Shown here piece after piece: positions 9,743-19,555 of a stretch of DNA of 47,845 bases (position 1 is its first letter; every line of letters starts with the position of its first letter). The position numbers and the translations under genes are program-made. The notes under the pieces are model-generated. The model searched no databases. It had not been told where the DNA came from and saw nothing but the letters and a program-made list of their open reading frames with translations. The DNA is from Deltaproteobacteria bacterium. Its GTDB lineage: Bacteria > Myxococcota > B64-G9. Where the stretch lies: assembly GCA_019307065.1 (NCBI GenBank), contig JAFDKH010000019.1, forward strand, positions 1-47,845. Direction: 5' to 3'.

Positions 9743-11218
9743 CTAGTGTCCCCCGCTACCTTTGCTCTTGGGCTTGGCATTCCACAGTCGCAGGGCCAGA
9801 ATAAGTCCAATTGCCGCAATCGGAATCATGGCAATCGGCCACATCTGCCAGTTGGCCGGGTCGGTTGCCGGACCAACCAGTTGGCCGGTCTCGTTAAATT
9901 GTTCCTTGGGCAGAATCAATCCGTAGGTCAGCGACATGACGCCGGTTCCCAAATAGACGAAGCCGTCGATAATACCGACTGCGATACCGGCATTCTTGCT
10001 GCCGCCGAAATCCATGCTGGCCGTGCCCGACAACATGCCGTGCACGCCAATCACAGCCAAGGACATGAATATCGCCAGGTAACCAACGACCGGCGAAGCA
10101 AAAACAAAGGCGAGCACAACCGTACCGACCAGCATCAAGCCGTACAGAATACTGGCCACCGGCCCGCGGCGTGACTGAAAGACCCGGTCTGAAATGACTC
10201 CGGCGACTACCCCGCCCATAATACCGGCCACGCACAGCAGCATTCCCCAGTGTTCATAGACGAATCCGCCCATTAGCCCGAGAGTGTCGTTAGTTTGTTT
10301 GGCAAACGTCTTGAACCACTGCATGATGGCCTGTCGCAAAAAGCCCGAACAAAATTCGACGCAGGCTATGGTCATGATGATCGGATTCCTGAGCATCATG
10401 GAAAAGACCTTGACGGCCGGCATACGCGGCATTTCGTCGCCGGAAGTAGCGTCACCCAATTCGATGTCTTCGTGACCGGCCAGGCTCGGCCGCTCCTTGA
10501 CCACGAACAAATCTATCACCCAGAACACAACCAAGATGCAGGCCGGGGCCAGAAAGACCCAGTACAATGGAAAATGCTTGATGATGAATGCACTCCAGTC
10601 GAACGCAAAATAGATACCCAGCGAAATCAGGATCCCGAAGACGGCGCCGATAACTCCCCGCTCGCGCACGTTGAACCAGGGCGCGTTTACTTTGACTATG
10701 GCTACCGCCCCAAAACTCTGAAAGTACATGTTGGTGGCGTATAGAATCGAAAAGACCAGGACAAAGTTCTGGGCCACCATATCTGTAAGCGGGCCTTCCT
10801 CGATTAAAGTCCAGGTAGCCAAACCCATCAGCAGATTTATCAATGCGGCCCCGCCGGCTCCGACTATAATGGCAAACTTGCCACCCAGCCGATCGGTCAA
10901 GGGACCATTAATTACGAAGGAGAATCCATAAACGATAGTGCCCACCATGAAAATGGTAGCAAAATCGGCATTGTTCATCATCGGCTCGCCGACCGAGTTG
11001 AGCATGTCGCCAAAGGCATCTTTGCTAACCGTTAAATTGTAACGTCCCATGTATAGGAAAGCATAGGTCAGCCCCAGGGGTACCCAGTTGAGCACTCGTC
11101 GTTTGCGAAAAGCGGCTGAGTAATCCAGGCCTTCCACTTTGGGTAACCGGGCAATCACAATCACAACGGCTACTAAAAGGATCAGAATCGGCAGCAGTTC
11201 GTTCAACCACTCGGGCAT
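9743..11218 (-). CDS. Major facilitator transporter, OPA (organophosphate:phosphate antiporter) family-like
   Basis: A 491-residue inner-membrane carrier with about 12 transmembrane helices plus an extra N-terminal helix. The motif YMGRYNLTVSK in the first core helix and the NGPLTDRLGGKFAIIVGAGG loop resemble the GlpT/UhpT group, which exchange phosphorylated metabolites for phosphate; the exact substrate cannot be told. A long cytoplasmic loop (about residues 245-275, acidic) divides the halves, as is usual. AAGGAGAG precedes the ATG. It is convergent with the receiver-TPR gene and divergent from the VanX-like gene, so it is probably transcribed alone. Confidence 0.82.
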   Translation of the reverse strand: MPEWLNELLPILILLVAVVIVIARLPKVEGLDYSAAFRKRRVLNWVPLGLTYAFLYMGRYNLTVSKDAFGDMLNSVGEPMMNNADFATIFMVGTIVYGFSFVINGPLTDRLGGKFAIIVGAGGAALINLLMGLATWTLIEEGPLTDMVAQNFVLVFSILYATNMYFQSFGAVAIVKVNAPWFNVRERGVIGAVFGILISLGIYFAFDWSAFIIKHFPLYWVFLAPACILVVFWVIDLFVVKERPSLAGHEDIELGDATSGDEMPRMPAVKVFSMMLRNPIIMTIACVEFCSGFLRQAIMQWFKTFAKQTNDTLGLMGGFVYEHWGMLLCVAGIMGGVVAGVISDRVFQSRRGPVASILYGLMLVGTVVLAFVFASPVVGYLAIFMSLAVIGVHGMLSGTASMDFGGSKNAGIAVGIIDGFVYLGTGVMSLTYGLILPKEQFNETGQLVGPATDPANWQMWPIAMIPIAAIGLILALRLWNAKPKSKGSGGH

Positions 11219-11377
11219 GTCTGACTCTCCTTACTTGATCTACTTAAAGTGTGCCTGCCAACAGTGCCAAAAAGCGCGGCCAGAATCAAGACTTACAGCA
11301 CAAACCCGAAGATTTACGCGGTTGCCTAGAACCAGAAGGTAGTGTAATCTTCGCAAGCACAGATAAGGAGGTATTTT

Positions 11378-12058
11378 GTGGTGAAATTTATGACATTTAT
11401 TTGCGCTTTGACTTTAACCTGTTCGACTGCTTTTGCCGGCGAGAGCCAAAAATCGCCGACAGATATTACCAAGATTCCCGGGCTGGTCGACGTGGTTAGC
11501 CTGGCACCGGATGTTAAGGTTGAGTTGATATACTCGACAACCGACAATTTTCTCGGCAAGGACGTCTATGGTGACCTGGAGCAATGCTATCTTCAGAAAG
11601 ACGCCGCCAAGATGATGGCCAAAGCCGCCCAGGCCCTGAAAGCGCTCAAGCCCGACTTGAAGCTGCTGGCCTATGACTGCGTCAGGCCGGTAAGTGTTCA
11701 GCGAGTCATGTGGGACGTGGTCAAAGGCACACCCCAGCAAAACTATGTCGCCAATCCCAACTCCAAAACCGGCTCGATTCACAACTACGGCTGCGCCGTC
11801 GATCTGACTCTCGTGGACAAGGACGGCAAGGCTCTGGATATGGGGACCAAGTTTGATTTTTTCGGTAAAAAAGCCCAACCGCGCCACGAATTGGCTTTCT
11901 TCCGCAAGAAAGAGCTTACATCTCAGCAGTACGTCAATCGCTTGCTATTGCGATTGGTGATGGTACAAGCCGGTTTCAGCCCGATTCCTAATGAATGGTG
12001 GCATTTCAACTGTGCTTCGCCCAAAAAGACTCGCCAGCTTTACAAGAAGGTCCCTTAA
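11378..12058 (+). CDS. D-alanyl-D-alanine dipeptidase, VanX/DdpX family (peptidase M15D)
   Basis: VanX-type zinc peptidases cut free D-Ala-D-Ala. The 226-residue product has a signal peptide ending near TAFAGES, so it is periplasmic, and shows the family's zinc and catalytic set: SIHNYGCAVDL (His135, Asp142) and NEWWHF (Glu206, His209), with YDCVRP (Arg103) upstream. A strong AAGGAGG at 11364-11370 places the start at this GTG; a second GTG three bases on is also possible. No vanHA or regulator genes are nearby, so a role in recycling cell-wall D-Ala-D-Ala is more likely than glycopeptide resistance. Confidence 0.92.
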   Translation: MVKFMTFICALTLTCSTAFAGESQKSPTDITKIPGLVDVVSLAPDVKVELIYSTTDNFLGKDVYGDLEQCYLQKDAAKMMAKAAQALKALKPDLKLLAYDCVRPVSVQRVMWDVVKGTPQQNYVANPNSKTGSIHNYGCAVDLTLVDKDGKALDMGTKFDFFGKKAQPRHELAFFRKKELTSQQYVNRLLLRLVMVQAGFSPIPNEWWHFNCASPKKTRQLYKKVP

Positions 12059-12076
12059 ACTTTTGAAAGACACACT

Positions 12077-12880
12077 ATGGCCCGGGCCTATAAAGAACCG
12101 AACATTGACGTACAGAGTCAACCCGACTACCGCAAAATTGAAATTGATAAAGTCGGAGTAAAAGACATCTGTTACCCGATCGGCGTACTCGAACGCAGCG
12201 GCGGCACGCAACGTACGGTTGCCAAAGTGAGTATGTACGTCAACCTGCCCCACCAGTTCAAGGGCACCCATATGAGCCGTTTCGTCGAACTGCTCAACGA
12301 ACACTGTCAGGATATGAGCACCACGACAATTCCTGGAATTCTGCTCGAAATTCGCAATCGGCTGCAAGCCCGTCAGGCACATATCGAAGTTTCGTTTCCG
12401 TTTTTCATTCTCAAAAAGGCGCCGGTCTCCGGGTCCGAAGGTTTAATGGCTTACGAATGTTCCGTTTGCGGCTCGGTCAGTGAAGGCGTCACTCTAGAGA
12501 TCGAGGTCAAGGTGCCGATTACCGCCCTGTGCCCTTGCTCCAAGGCAATCAGCGACCATGGCGCCCACAACCAGCGCGGCATGGTTGTCGTCCGTTACCG
12601 CCAGAACCGCTTCGTCTGGATTGAGGAGATCATCGAAATGGTCGAAGCTTCGGCTTCCTGCGATGTTTACTCGGTCCTCAAACGTGAAGACGAGAAGTTC
12701 GTCACCGAAAAAGCTTATGCCAATCCGATGTTCGTAGAGGATGTCGCCCGTTCGGTTGCCTTACGCTTGAGTGAACACGAGGGAATCACCTGGTTCTCGG
12801 TCGGGGTCGAAAACCAGGAATCGATCCACGCCCATAACGCTTACGCCCATCTTGAGCGATCTATCGAGCGGGACGATTAG
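12077..12880 (+). CDS. folE2: GTP cyclohydrolase FolE2 (type IB)
   Basis: This enzyme makes dihydroneopterin triphosphate from GTP, the first step of folate synthesis. The 267-residue length is usual for FolE2. Family marks include YPIGVLERSGGTQRTVAKV, LPHQFKGTHMSRFVELL and the active-site cysteine segment LCPCSKAISDHGAHNQRG (Cys152, Cys154). FolE2 is unrelated in sequence to the zinc-dependent FolE and can use other metals. It lies 18 bases behind the VanX-like gene. Tetrahydrofolate is the methyl carrier for the acetyl-CoA pathway encoded later in this window, so a dedicated folate supply makes sense. Confidence 0.95.
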   Translation: MARAYKEPNIDVQSQPDYRKIEIDKVGVKDICYPIGVLERSGGTQRTVAKVSMYVNLPHQFKGTHMSRFVELLNEHCQDMSTTTIPGILLEIRNRLQARQAHIEVSFPFFILKKAPVSGSEGLMAYECSVCGSVSEGVTLEIEVKVPITALCPCSKAISDHGAHNQRGMVVVRYRQNRFVWIEEIIEMVEASASCDVYSVLKREDEKFVTEKAYANPMFVEDVARSVALRLSEHEGITWFSVGVENQESIHAHNAYAHLERSIERDD

Positions 12881-12905
12881 AATCTTTGTGTAGTTGAGGA
12901 TTCCC

Positions 12906-13469
12906 ATGGATGAATACCCCCAAAGCCCGCTACAGCCGAAATCAAACCGGGGTCAGCTGGTGCATTTGTGCAATCTGGCCATCCTGGCGGCTATGTTCGT
13001 GTTTGCTTTCGTAACTTATAATAGTTTACCTGAGCGTATCCCGGTTCACTTCAATTTTGCCGGCAATGCAGATCGCTGGACCGACAAGTCGCTGATTGCC
13101 TGGCTGGCAATGCCCTTGACCGCCCTGGGCCTGACCGCTGTGCTGTATGCCTCATCGCTGCTGGTAGCCTGGACTAAAAAACATCCCAAGCTGCTGAGTA
13201 TGCCCAATAAGGAAAAGTTTCTGGCGCTGCCGGCCGAGATACAAGATCCCATCTGGCAGCAAATGAAAACCATGCTTTACTGGATGTGCGTGCCGACCAA
13301 CATCATCTTATTGTACACAGAATACGCCTTGTACTCGATGGCCATCGGTAATTCTCAGACCTTTAACTCTATGCCGCTCCTGGCCTTGATCGGGGCAACG
13401 ACGATTGTCATCTTCTTTTTGGTTTTCAATCTAATCAGGAGTGTCAAACGGGCAATCAAAGGTTCTTGA
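12906..13469 (+). CDS. DUF1648 membrane protein
   Basis: A 187-residue protein with four likely membrane helices. After the first helix it carries the DUF1648 signature (LPERIPVHFNFAGNADRW), found in SdpI-like and other small bacterial membrane proteins. The ATG at 12906 is preceded by GAGGA five bases away; an in-frame TTG twelve bases upstream has no such site and was not used. Its function is unknown, and the lack of an adjacent SdpR- or SdpC-like gene argues against a classic immunity role. Confidence 0.8.
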   Translation: MDEYPQSPLQPKSNRGQLVHLCNLAILAAMFVFAFVTYNSLPERIPVHFNFAGNADRWTDKSLIAWLAMPLTALGLTAVLYASSLLVAWTKKHPKLLSMPNKEKFLALPAEIQDPIWQQMKTMLYWMCVPTNIILLYTEYALYSMAIGNSQTFNSMPLLALIGATTIVIFFLVFNLIRSVKRAIKGS

Positions 13470-13488
13470 TTTAGAAAGGAAGTAAAAT

Positions 13489-14454
13489 ATGAATCGGTTA
13501 CTTACAGCTTGCCTGATTCTCGGCCTGGGCCTCGGCCTGACAACTTACAGCATCGCCGGCGGTAAAAAATCCCGTACCGCCGCCCCGCTTCTCAGTGGCG
13601 ATCTTCTAAAAGTCTACAAAGCCGGCAAGATCGACGAGGCCATCAAGAAAGCAAATGCGCTCAACCTAAACGATATCATGTTGACCCTGGCTGAATTCAA
13701 AGACGCCTACAGTAAGGCGTTGGATTCCTCAAAGAGCATCGGCAGATCCAAGACAACATTGATCCTGTTCGAGAAAGCCGTGTCGCTCGATAGGAAATTA
13801 TCCGGTGGCTCGGGGAAGTTTCACAAAGCCATCAGGAAGAAATTGAGCAAGGTACATTTCGTCATGGGTGTCGACGCCCATATGTCGAGAAACTACCCCA
13901 GAGCTTATCAAAGCTATCGATCCGCGTTAAGCTACGGCAATAGTCGGGCGCGCCGGCGGCTGAAAGACCTGGAGAAAAAGGCTAAGAGCCTATACGAAGA
14001 AGCTTACGTCGTAAAATCAACCAGCCGCAAGGAGGCAATCATGCGGCTTAACTTGGTCACAAACATGATTTCGTCCGAGCATGTCTATTACACTAAGGCC
14101 GAAAGACTCAAAGCCAACCTGGAGAAGGGCTCGCAGCCGAAAGAAAAGAAAGAACCGTCGACAGCAGGTGAGCCCAAACCGAAAAATACAAGTGAAAAAG
14201 TGAAGATATGCAATGATCTATTCAGAAACAATAAGAAACAAGAAGTTCTCGAATGTTTCAAAGAGGTTCTCAAGCTCAAACCCAAAAACTGCGACGCCCT
14301 GATCGGAGTGGGAATTTGTTACGTCACTGCCGGTGAGGGTGAAACCGCGGCAAAATTCTATGAGCTATTCGTCAAACATTGCCCACGTGACATGCGGGCC
14401 CCCCAGGTACGCAAGTCGCTCCATCAGTTCAAGAAATATAATATAAAACGCTGA
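13489..14454 (+). CDS. Exported TPR-type protein
   Basis: A 321-residue lysine-rich protein with a signal peptide (MNRLLTACLILGLGLGLTTY, cleavage near SIAGG). The rest is alpha-helical with TPR-like helix pairs around residues 35-165 and 235-315 (LFRNNKKQEVLECFKEVLKL, ALIGVGICYVTAGEGETAAK). A low-complexity charged linker (about residues 200-228) lies between them. It is likely a periplasmic scaffold; partner unknown. AGAAAGGAAG precedes the ATG, and the CooT-like gene begins seven bases after its stop. Confidence 0.75.
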   Translation: MNRLLTACLILGLGLGLTTYSIAGGKKSRTAAPLLSGDLLKVYKAGKIDEAIKKANALNLNDIMLTLAEFKDAYSKALDSSKSIGRSKTTLILFEKAVSLDRKLSGGSGKFHKAIRKKLSKVHFVMGVDAHMSRNYPRAYQSYRSALSYGNSRARRRLKDLEKKAKSLYEEAYVVKSTSRKEAIMRLNLVTNMISSEHVYYTKAERLKANLEKGSQPKEKKEPSTAGEPKPKNTSEKVKICNDLFRNNKKQEVLECFKEVLKLKPKNCDALIGVGICYVTAGEGETAAKFYELFVKHCPRDMRAPQVRKSLHQFKKYNIKR

Positions 14455-14461
14455 GGTAAAA

Positions 14462-14656
14462 ATGTGCGAATCAAGTGCTTACTGGCAAAAAGAAGGCGAC
14501 TTAGAAGAACTAATCCTCGAGGATGTCGTCATGTTGCGGCCGGATGGCGGGCGTATAATTCTAACCAACATTCTGGGCGACCGAAAAGAGTTAGAAGCCG
14601 AGATCGATCACATCGATCTTTTGCATCACAAGATTATCCTGCGGCCCGCCAAGTAG
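14462..14656 (+). CDS. CooT-like small nickel-binding protein
   Basis: A 64-residue protein starting Met-Cys-Glu and following the pattern of the CooT family (MCESSAYW, then ELILEDVVMLRPDGG and DHIDLLHHKIIL). CooT of Rhodospirillum rubrum is a dimeric nickel chaperone for CO dehydrogenase that binds the metal through Cys2. The cysteine at position 2 is present here. The gene lies immediately after an exported TPR gene (GAGG before the ATG) and not inside the CODH cluster, which begins 5 kb further on the other strand. Family assignment is from sequence recall; the nickel role is inferred. Confidence 0.8.
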   Translation: MCESSAYWQKEGDLEELILEDVVMLRPDGGRIILTNILGDRKELEAEIDHIDLLHHKIILRPAK

Positions 14657-14662
14657 TCTAGC

Positions 14663-15916
14663 TCACATGTGATAGCTGCGCTGGTAAAGCGGATAGGCCT
14701 CGCACAGATCACGAACCTGTATTTTGACTTTTGCATGAACGGCCTGGTCTTTATCTGCCGTCAGGGTCTTGTGGATCAAGTCGCAAATCAAATCCATTTC
14801 AGGTTCGCGCATGCGCCGGCTGGTCAGGGCCGGGCTGCCGATCCGGATGCCGCTGGCCTCGCTGGGCGGCTTTTGATCGAAAGGAATCAAGTTCTTGTTG
14901 ACCGTAATATCGACACTCTCGAGTAACTCGGTGGCACGCCGCCCGGTCAAACCGCTGCCGCTCAAGTCGACTAAAACCATGTGATTGTCGGTCCCGCCGG
15001 TCACCAGCCGATAACCGCGATTTTCCATGCCCAGGGCCAGGGCCCGGGCGTTCTTCATTATTTGTTCCTGGTAGGTCAAAAAATCGGGCGCCATGGCCTC
15101 TTTCAAGGCAATCGCCTTGGCGGCAATCACGTGCATCAGCGGCCCGCCCTGCATGCCCGGAAAAACCTGGCTGTCGACCTTCTTGGCAAATTCCTGGCGC
15201 GCAAGAATTATACCGCCGCGCGGCCCGCGCATGGTCTTGTGGGTCGTGGCGGTTACCACATCGCAATGCGGGACCGGGTCGGGGTGCAGCTTGGCGGCCA
15301 CCAGGCCGGCTACGTGGGCGATATCGGCCATCAGGTAGGCGCCGACCTCGCGGGCGATCTCGGCGAAACGCGAAAAATGGATGATGCGCGAATAGGCGCT
15401 GGCGCCGCAGACAATTATCTTGGGCCTATGTTCTTTGGCCAGGGCGCGGACTTCATCGAATTCGATCTGTTCTGTCTCGCGATTGACACCGTAAAAAACC
15501 GCGGGGTAGGCCCGGCCCGAAAAATTCTTCTTGTAGCCGTGGGACAAGTGTCCGCCCATGTCGAGTTTCATCGACAAGATCGTGTCACCCGGCTCGAGCA
15601 TGGCAAAATAAACAGCCATATTCGCCTGAGTCCCGGAATGCGGCTGAACATTGGCGTGCTCGGCGCCGAAGACTTCTTTGGCACGAGCGATTGCCAGGCG
15701 CTCGGCGACATCGACCCATTCGCAACCGCCGTAGTAGCGGGCCCCCGGGTAACCTTCGGCATACTTGTTGGTCATTACCGAGCCAAGTGCCTCGAGAACC
15801 GCCAAAGAAACGAAGTTCTCGCTGGCAATTAACTCGAGGGTCGTCTGCTGACGGCGGACTTCCGAACTGATCGCGTCAAAAACTTCGGGATCTACTTGCA
15901 GCAAAGGACTGAGCAT
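14663..15916 (-). CDS. glyA: Serine hydroxymethyltransferase
   Basis: It converts serine and tetrahydrofolate to glycine and methylene-tetrahydrofolate using PLP. The 417-residue length and nearly every classical motif are normal: [48 protein letters not shown], the lysine site [12 protein letters not shown] and [11 protein letters not shown]. The start was set at the ATG ending at 15916 because AGGAG lies eight bases upstream; the open frame continues further but has no ribosome site. A second, fused hydroxymethyltransferase domain occurs at 31817-35416, so the genome has at least two versions. Confidence 0.97.
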   Translation of the reverse strand: MLSPLLQVDPEVFDAISSEVRRQQTTLELIASENFVSLAVLEALGSVMTNKYAEGYPGARYYGGCEWVDVAERLAIARAKEVFGAEHANVQPHSGTQANMAVYFAMLEPGDTILSMKLDMGGHLSHGYKKNFSGRAYPAVFYGVNRETEQIEFDEVRALAKEHRPKIIVCGASAYSRIIHFSRFAEIAREVGAYLMADIAHVAGLVAAKLHPDPVPHCDVVTATTHKTMRGPRGGIILARQEFAKKVDSQVFPGMQGGPLMHVIAAKAIALKEAMAPDFLTYQEQIMKNARALALGMENRGYRLVTGGTDNHMVLVDLSGSGLTGRRATELLESVDITVNKNLIPFDQKPPSEASGIRIGSPALTSRRMREPEMDLICDLIHKTLTADKDQAVHAKVKIQVRDLCEAYPLYQRSYHM

Positions 15917-15995
15917 GAAGCATTCTCCTGAGAAGGTAGGCGTTGCTGCATGGTCTATGACTGCCCGGTAGTTGTCAATAAGCTTCGGCCGGCAA

Positions 15996-17630
15996 CTAGC
16001 GGCGTTGATAAGTCGACGGGTTTTTGTCGACCATATCGAAGTAATAGTCAATATCGTAGCTAAGAACCTTCTTACATGCTTGCCTAAATTTCCTAGCGCG
16101 TTTTTCAAGACCGCGCTGCAAATAAAGCGCGTAAAGATCGCGTGGCTCCGAAGAACTATAGTATTTCGGACTGTCGGGATTGTCTGCTAACGGGCTCTCC
16201 AGGGAATCAAAAACGCCATTCATCGTTTTGGTTTTGAGATCCTGGGCTGGCTGCTTCTGAGCGTAGAAAAAGAGGATCTCCCAGCTGATACCCCAGGGCA
16301 CTCGCCCACCCCACCAATGATCGGGCCGCAGACCCTTACGAATGATTAGGCCGAGGGACTCGAGATAGGGTTTGGGGTCCTGACCGGCCAGGGCATTGAT
16401 AAAAAGTGACTTGAACTGCGGGTGCTCGAGGTTGGCCTCGAGAATCTTCTGGTTGTGAGTCACTGAAAACGACAGCAGGCTCAGGGCACCTGCGGCGGCG
16501 ACCTTGGGATCACGGTCGTGAATCAGGCGACCGAGAATTGGCAGCGACTTAGAAAATCTCCCGAAACCAATCAGGCGCGCCGCGCTCTTGCGAACCAGCC
16601 CTGACGGATCTTCGGCCAGTGATTTCAAGACATCTTCCTTTACGCGCTTCGGGAAATCAGCCAACAAGAGGGCGCCGGCTTGCCTTATTTCCGGATGTAC
16701 ATCTTTGACCCAGCCCTCAGCTAACTTGAACAGCTTGGCCTGCTTTGTGCGTCCCAGGGCGCGAATTGCCAGGGCCCGGTTATCCAACGGGCCCTTGGCA
16801 TTGGCTACGGCCGCCAGTTCTTTCCAGTAGACCGTCCCACCAAGATATTTCTTTTCCAGATCCCATTTCCCGAGCCCGGGGAAGTACCCCTGGCCGATGG
16901 TCCCCAGCCAACCTGCAGCAAAACCTTCCGACAGATAGGGGTTACGAGATCCCATGGCCCGGATTGCAAGCTCAACGACTTTGCTGTTTTTTGAGTCGAG
17001 CTGGGGTTTTATGACTTCAAGAACCTTTCGTCGATCAAAATTCTGCAGGTTGTCAAGGGTAGTGTCACTCATTCGATCCAATTGTTTGATTGCATAGATC
17101 ACGTCCTGGGCTTCCTGACTATTCAGTAGGTTGGTCAACTCCGCCAAGAATATTTGTGTGATAGATTCGCTTGTATGGGGGCTCTTGTCCGCCGCCAGCA
17201 AGACGCCCTGACTTTCGTCCGAGCGGTGAGCCTTCCAGAGTTGTCTGAAGATTCGCTGGTCGGGAGTCTGCTTGGCAAAAATGATGTACGCTCGCCCCGC
17301 TGTAAAATGGTAATTTTGGGGCTGGTACATAATACCTATGTCTCCGGGAGCGGCAGCGTAGTAGTGAAAGTTGATCGTCTTTTTTGAAGACTTGCCTTTA
17401 ATAACCGAGATCACTTTAAGTTCGGCTGCCTTAACCTCGAACCCTCGAACTTCGTTGAACCAATCGTCTTTTACCGGTTGGGTCGAAACCACTACGGCTT
17501 TACAGACCAGGTCTGCCTGGTTTTTCAGATCTTCGAGGCTGAGGGCATTCGCCACCAGATACGCCCGGGCATTCGACGTGAAACCTAGAAAGAATAGAGC
17601 GCTAACTAGAATGATCATTCCGTACCGCAT
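15996..17630 (-). CDS. Exported HEAT-repeat protein
   Basis: A 544-residue protein with a signal peptide ([20 protein letters not shown], cleavage near ARAYL). An N-terminal ~150-residue beta domain ([26 protein letters not shown]) resembles those found in secreted proteins with HEAT repeats. This is followed by an alpha-helical HEAT array ([69 protein letters not shown]). The second of two close ATGs is preferred because GGAGG lies six bases upstream of it. Likely a periplasmic or surface scaffold; nothing nearby shows its partner. Confidence 0.75.
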   Translation of the reverse strand: MRYGMIILVSALFFLGFTSNARAYLVANALSLEDLKNQADLVCKAVVVSTQPVKDDWFNEVRGFEVKAAELKVISVIKGKSSKKTINFHYYAAAPGDIGIMYQPQNYHFTAGRAYIIFAKQTPDQRIFRQLWKAHRSDESQGVLLAADKSPHTSESITQIFLAELTNLLNSQEAQDVIYAIKQLDRMSDTTLDNLQNFDRRKVLEVIKPQLDSKNSKVVELAIRAMGSRNPYLSEGFAAGWLGTIGQGYFPGLGKWDLEKKYLGGTVYWKELAAVANAKGPLDNRALAIRALGRTKQAKLFKLAEGWVKDVHPEIRQAGALLLADFPKRVKEDVLKSLAEDPSGLVRKSAARLIGFGRFSKSLPILGRLIHDRDPKVAAAGALSLLSFSVTHNQKILEANLEHPQFKSLFINALAGQDPKPYLESLGLIIRKGLRPDHWWGGRVPWGISWEILFFYAQKQPAQDLKTKTMNGVFDSLESPLADNPDSPKYYSSSEPRDLYALYLQRGLEKRARKFRQACKKVLSYDIDYYFDMVDKNPSTYQRR

Positions 17631-17764
17631 CGCCATCCTCCTGGGCCAGCATCGACCATATATTATACGGAATAAATGACCTTCTTAATTGCGATTTGTC
17701 AGATCAATTGTTGACCGGGCGGGGATGACCGTCCCCGATTGTCCTGGAGGTAACCTGAAAGGGC

Positions 17765-19177
17765 CTATTCAGCGATTTCTACGATATCCAAATTGAAGCT
17801 TTCGCCGACATTGATTGTCTGGCACGGCTTGCAGTGATCGGCGAAAGAAATTACGCCGCCGGGTGCGGCCGGATCGGGCGGATCGCTCGGAGCCAGGTAC
17901 GACCAGGTCTCAACGCAGCTGCCCTGGACGCAGGAACTATCCTCCAGACCGGCACACTCAACCAGGTCGCCCGGGGCGGCGCACGTGAAGCGAGGGATTT
18001 CTGAGTGATTCAGCATGACCCGAACCTGGTCGATATCTAAAAGCTTGTCTTTCAAAAAGTACTCGTCCGAACAAGCACTGAAGATTCCCAGCTTGTTCAT
18101 TGCATTCGAAAAATCGTTCTGACAAATTGAGTCGACAAAACCATGCTGGCCGATCCCGAACATCTGGGCCAGCCTAATATAGCGTGTGCCCGGCTCGGCG
18201 GAACAGAAGGATCCGGTACAACCCTGTGTCTGGCAAGCATCATCGACCCGATAGTGGTTACTGCTGGAGTCAAAAGTATATTCGATGGTAGTTGTCGACA
18301 GATCATGAATATCCTTGACGCCGACGACGGCCGCAAACTTGACCATGCCCTGGCGGTTGCCTTTCAACCCCATCAAAAAGTCATAGTATTCTTCGACCGG
18401 AGTCAGTTGGTATGGCTTTCCCTCGGGATCGTTGTAATTGCCTTCCGGGTCGACCCCTTTGGCTGCATAGTAGCAGGCGTTACCGCCTATAGCGGCCATT
18501 CCCTCTGTCGCATCTCCGACCTCACCGCAGTCATCTTCGTCTGAGATAACCACTACCACCAGGGTGGCATCTTTACGCAAGAAACCAGCATTGTAGCTGC
18601 CAGCCAGGGTATCCAAGGCTGTTCGCATCGACGCCAGGCCGCGTTCGTAACCGCAACCGTTGACTCCGACCAATGCCATACCCTCTGAAAGAGCTTCGTC
18701 GAAAAAACAACTTTTTGTGTCGGCCGTGACAACTTTGCTGCAGCCAGGATCGGTCTCGCAGACGTAGTCGGGATAATCGATATCGCCCTGGTTTAGACAC
18801 ACCCGATCCTGAAAGCGACCGTTCTCGCCGGTCTCGTTCATGCAGGACTGGTTGATCACTGCGTCACAATTCGGACAGCCCGGCGATTCCATACCGGTCG
18901 TGACAACGGCGACATGGTATTGGTCTCCGAAGAACCGTTCGAGCTCGGTAGCGAATGCCTTGAAGGAATAACCCAGTTGGACTTGCTCGCCGACCATCGA
19001 ACCGGAATTATCGACCACGAAGAGAATGTCGGCCTTAGAAGTCACTGTGAATATTGCGGAGTATGCCGCCGGGTAACAACTACCGTCATACATGGCATAG
19101 CCGGTTTCACACGAGTTGTCCGTACTGCAAGAGCAGACAAAAGACACCAATCCCATAACCAATATAAATTTCTTCAT
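17765..19177 (-). CDS. Lipoprotein with von Willebrand factor A domain
   Basis: A 470-residue surface lipoprotein: signal MKKFILVMGLVSFVCSC with the lipid cysteine at the second Cys. From about residue 45 it has a VWA fold with the MIDAS metal motif DILFVVDNSGSM. The protein is rich in paired cysteines (SCETGYAMYDGSC, PGCPNC, CTSGF-type spacing), suggesting a disulfide-stabilised exterior domain. Similar VWA lipoproteins are frequent in Myxococcota, where function is mostly undefined adhesion. The start was moved to the ATG at 19177, preceded by GAGAGGGG; an upstream extension lacks a signal. Confidence 0.82.
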   Translation of the reverse strand: MKKFILVMGLVSFVCSCSTDNSCETGYAMYDGSCYPAAYSAIFTVTSKADILFVVDNSGSMVGEQVQLGYSFKAFATELERFFGDQYHVAVVTTGMESPGCPNCDAVINQSCMNETGENGRFQDRVCLNQGDIDYPDYVCETDPGCSKVVTADTKSCFFDEALSEGMALVGVNGCGYERGLASMRTALDTLAGSYNAGFLRKDATLVVVVISDEDDCGEVGDATEGMAAIGGNACYYAAKGVDPEGNYNDPEGKPYQLTPVEEYYDFLMGLKGNRQGMVKFAAVVGVKDIHDLSTTTIEYTFDSSSNHYRVDDACQTQGCTGSFCSAEPGTRYIRLAQMFGIGQHGFVDSICQNDFSNAMNKLGIFSACSDEYFLKDKLLDIDQVRVMLNHSEIPRFTCAAPGDLVECAGLEDSSCVQGSCVETWSYLAPSDPPDPAAPGGVISFADHCKPCQTINVGESFNLDIVEIAE

Positions 19178-19555
19178 GGCAAACCCCTCTCTCTTTCCCA
19201 ACAATAATAATTTTATTGCTTGCTCAAAATCATACATTAGACGCGAGAATCGAGCAATGCCCTATTTAGACGCTAGACCCCCTTGTGTCCGAATATGTCT
19301 CAAAAAAATCGGGCCAGGCCGAAAAATGATTCTATAGACTCAAGCAGATATTCTATCGGTTTACCGGCTTCGATAGTATTCCTGTTTATTTTCGTTATTT
19401 CAATAGGTTAGTGAACTCACAAGGGCCTGACCTGGGAATTTAGCGCCATTCGCGCCATGCGCGAAACTCGATCTGTGTCAAATGACACGCACCTGATCCT
19501 GGGTGCCTGATCCTGGGTGCCAGAGGAGTCGGGAGCCCAACCCTATATCAGATGA
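19178..19555. other. Intergenic stretch with repeats, no gene seen
   Basis: 378 bases between the VWA lipoprotein and the SRAP gene. I see no convincing coding frame. The right part holds a short palindrome and a tandem 14-base repeat (listed separately), and a GCGCCATTCGCGCCATGCGCG stretch of overlapping GCGC inverted units. It contains the promoter region for the VWA gene and the 3' end of the Wood-Ljungdahl operon, but I cannot point to a clear terminator. Confidence 0.5.
19475..19519. repeat. Palindrome plus tandem 14-bp direct repeat
   Basis: GTGTCA-AA-TGACAC (19475-19488) is a perfect six-base inverted repeat. It is followed by two copies of CCTGATCCTGGGTG head to tail at 19492-19505 and 19506-19519. 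The TGTCA/TGACA ends resemble the arms of the longer inverted repeat at 39815-39916, so both may be remnants of the same type of small palindromic element. Confidence 0.55.

Noticed and set aside
11378..12058. VanX-like gene as a vancomycin-resistance locus
   Set aside because: There is no vanH, vanA or vanRS neighbour, and the protein has a signal peptide, whereas resistance VanX is cytoplasmic.
12906..13469. DUF1648 protein as an SdpI-type immunity protein
   Set aside because: No toxin or SdpR regulator gene is adjacent, and only the DUF1648 part is recognisable.
14981..15832. A 283-codon plus-strand frame opposite glyA
   Set aside because: Antisense to a highly conserved gene with all motifs in place; no independent evidence of coding.
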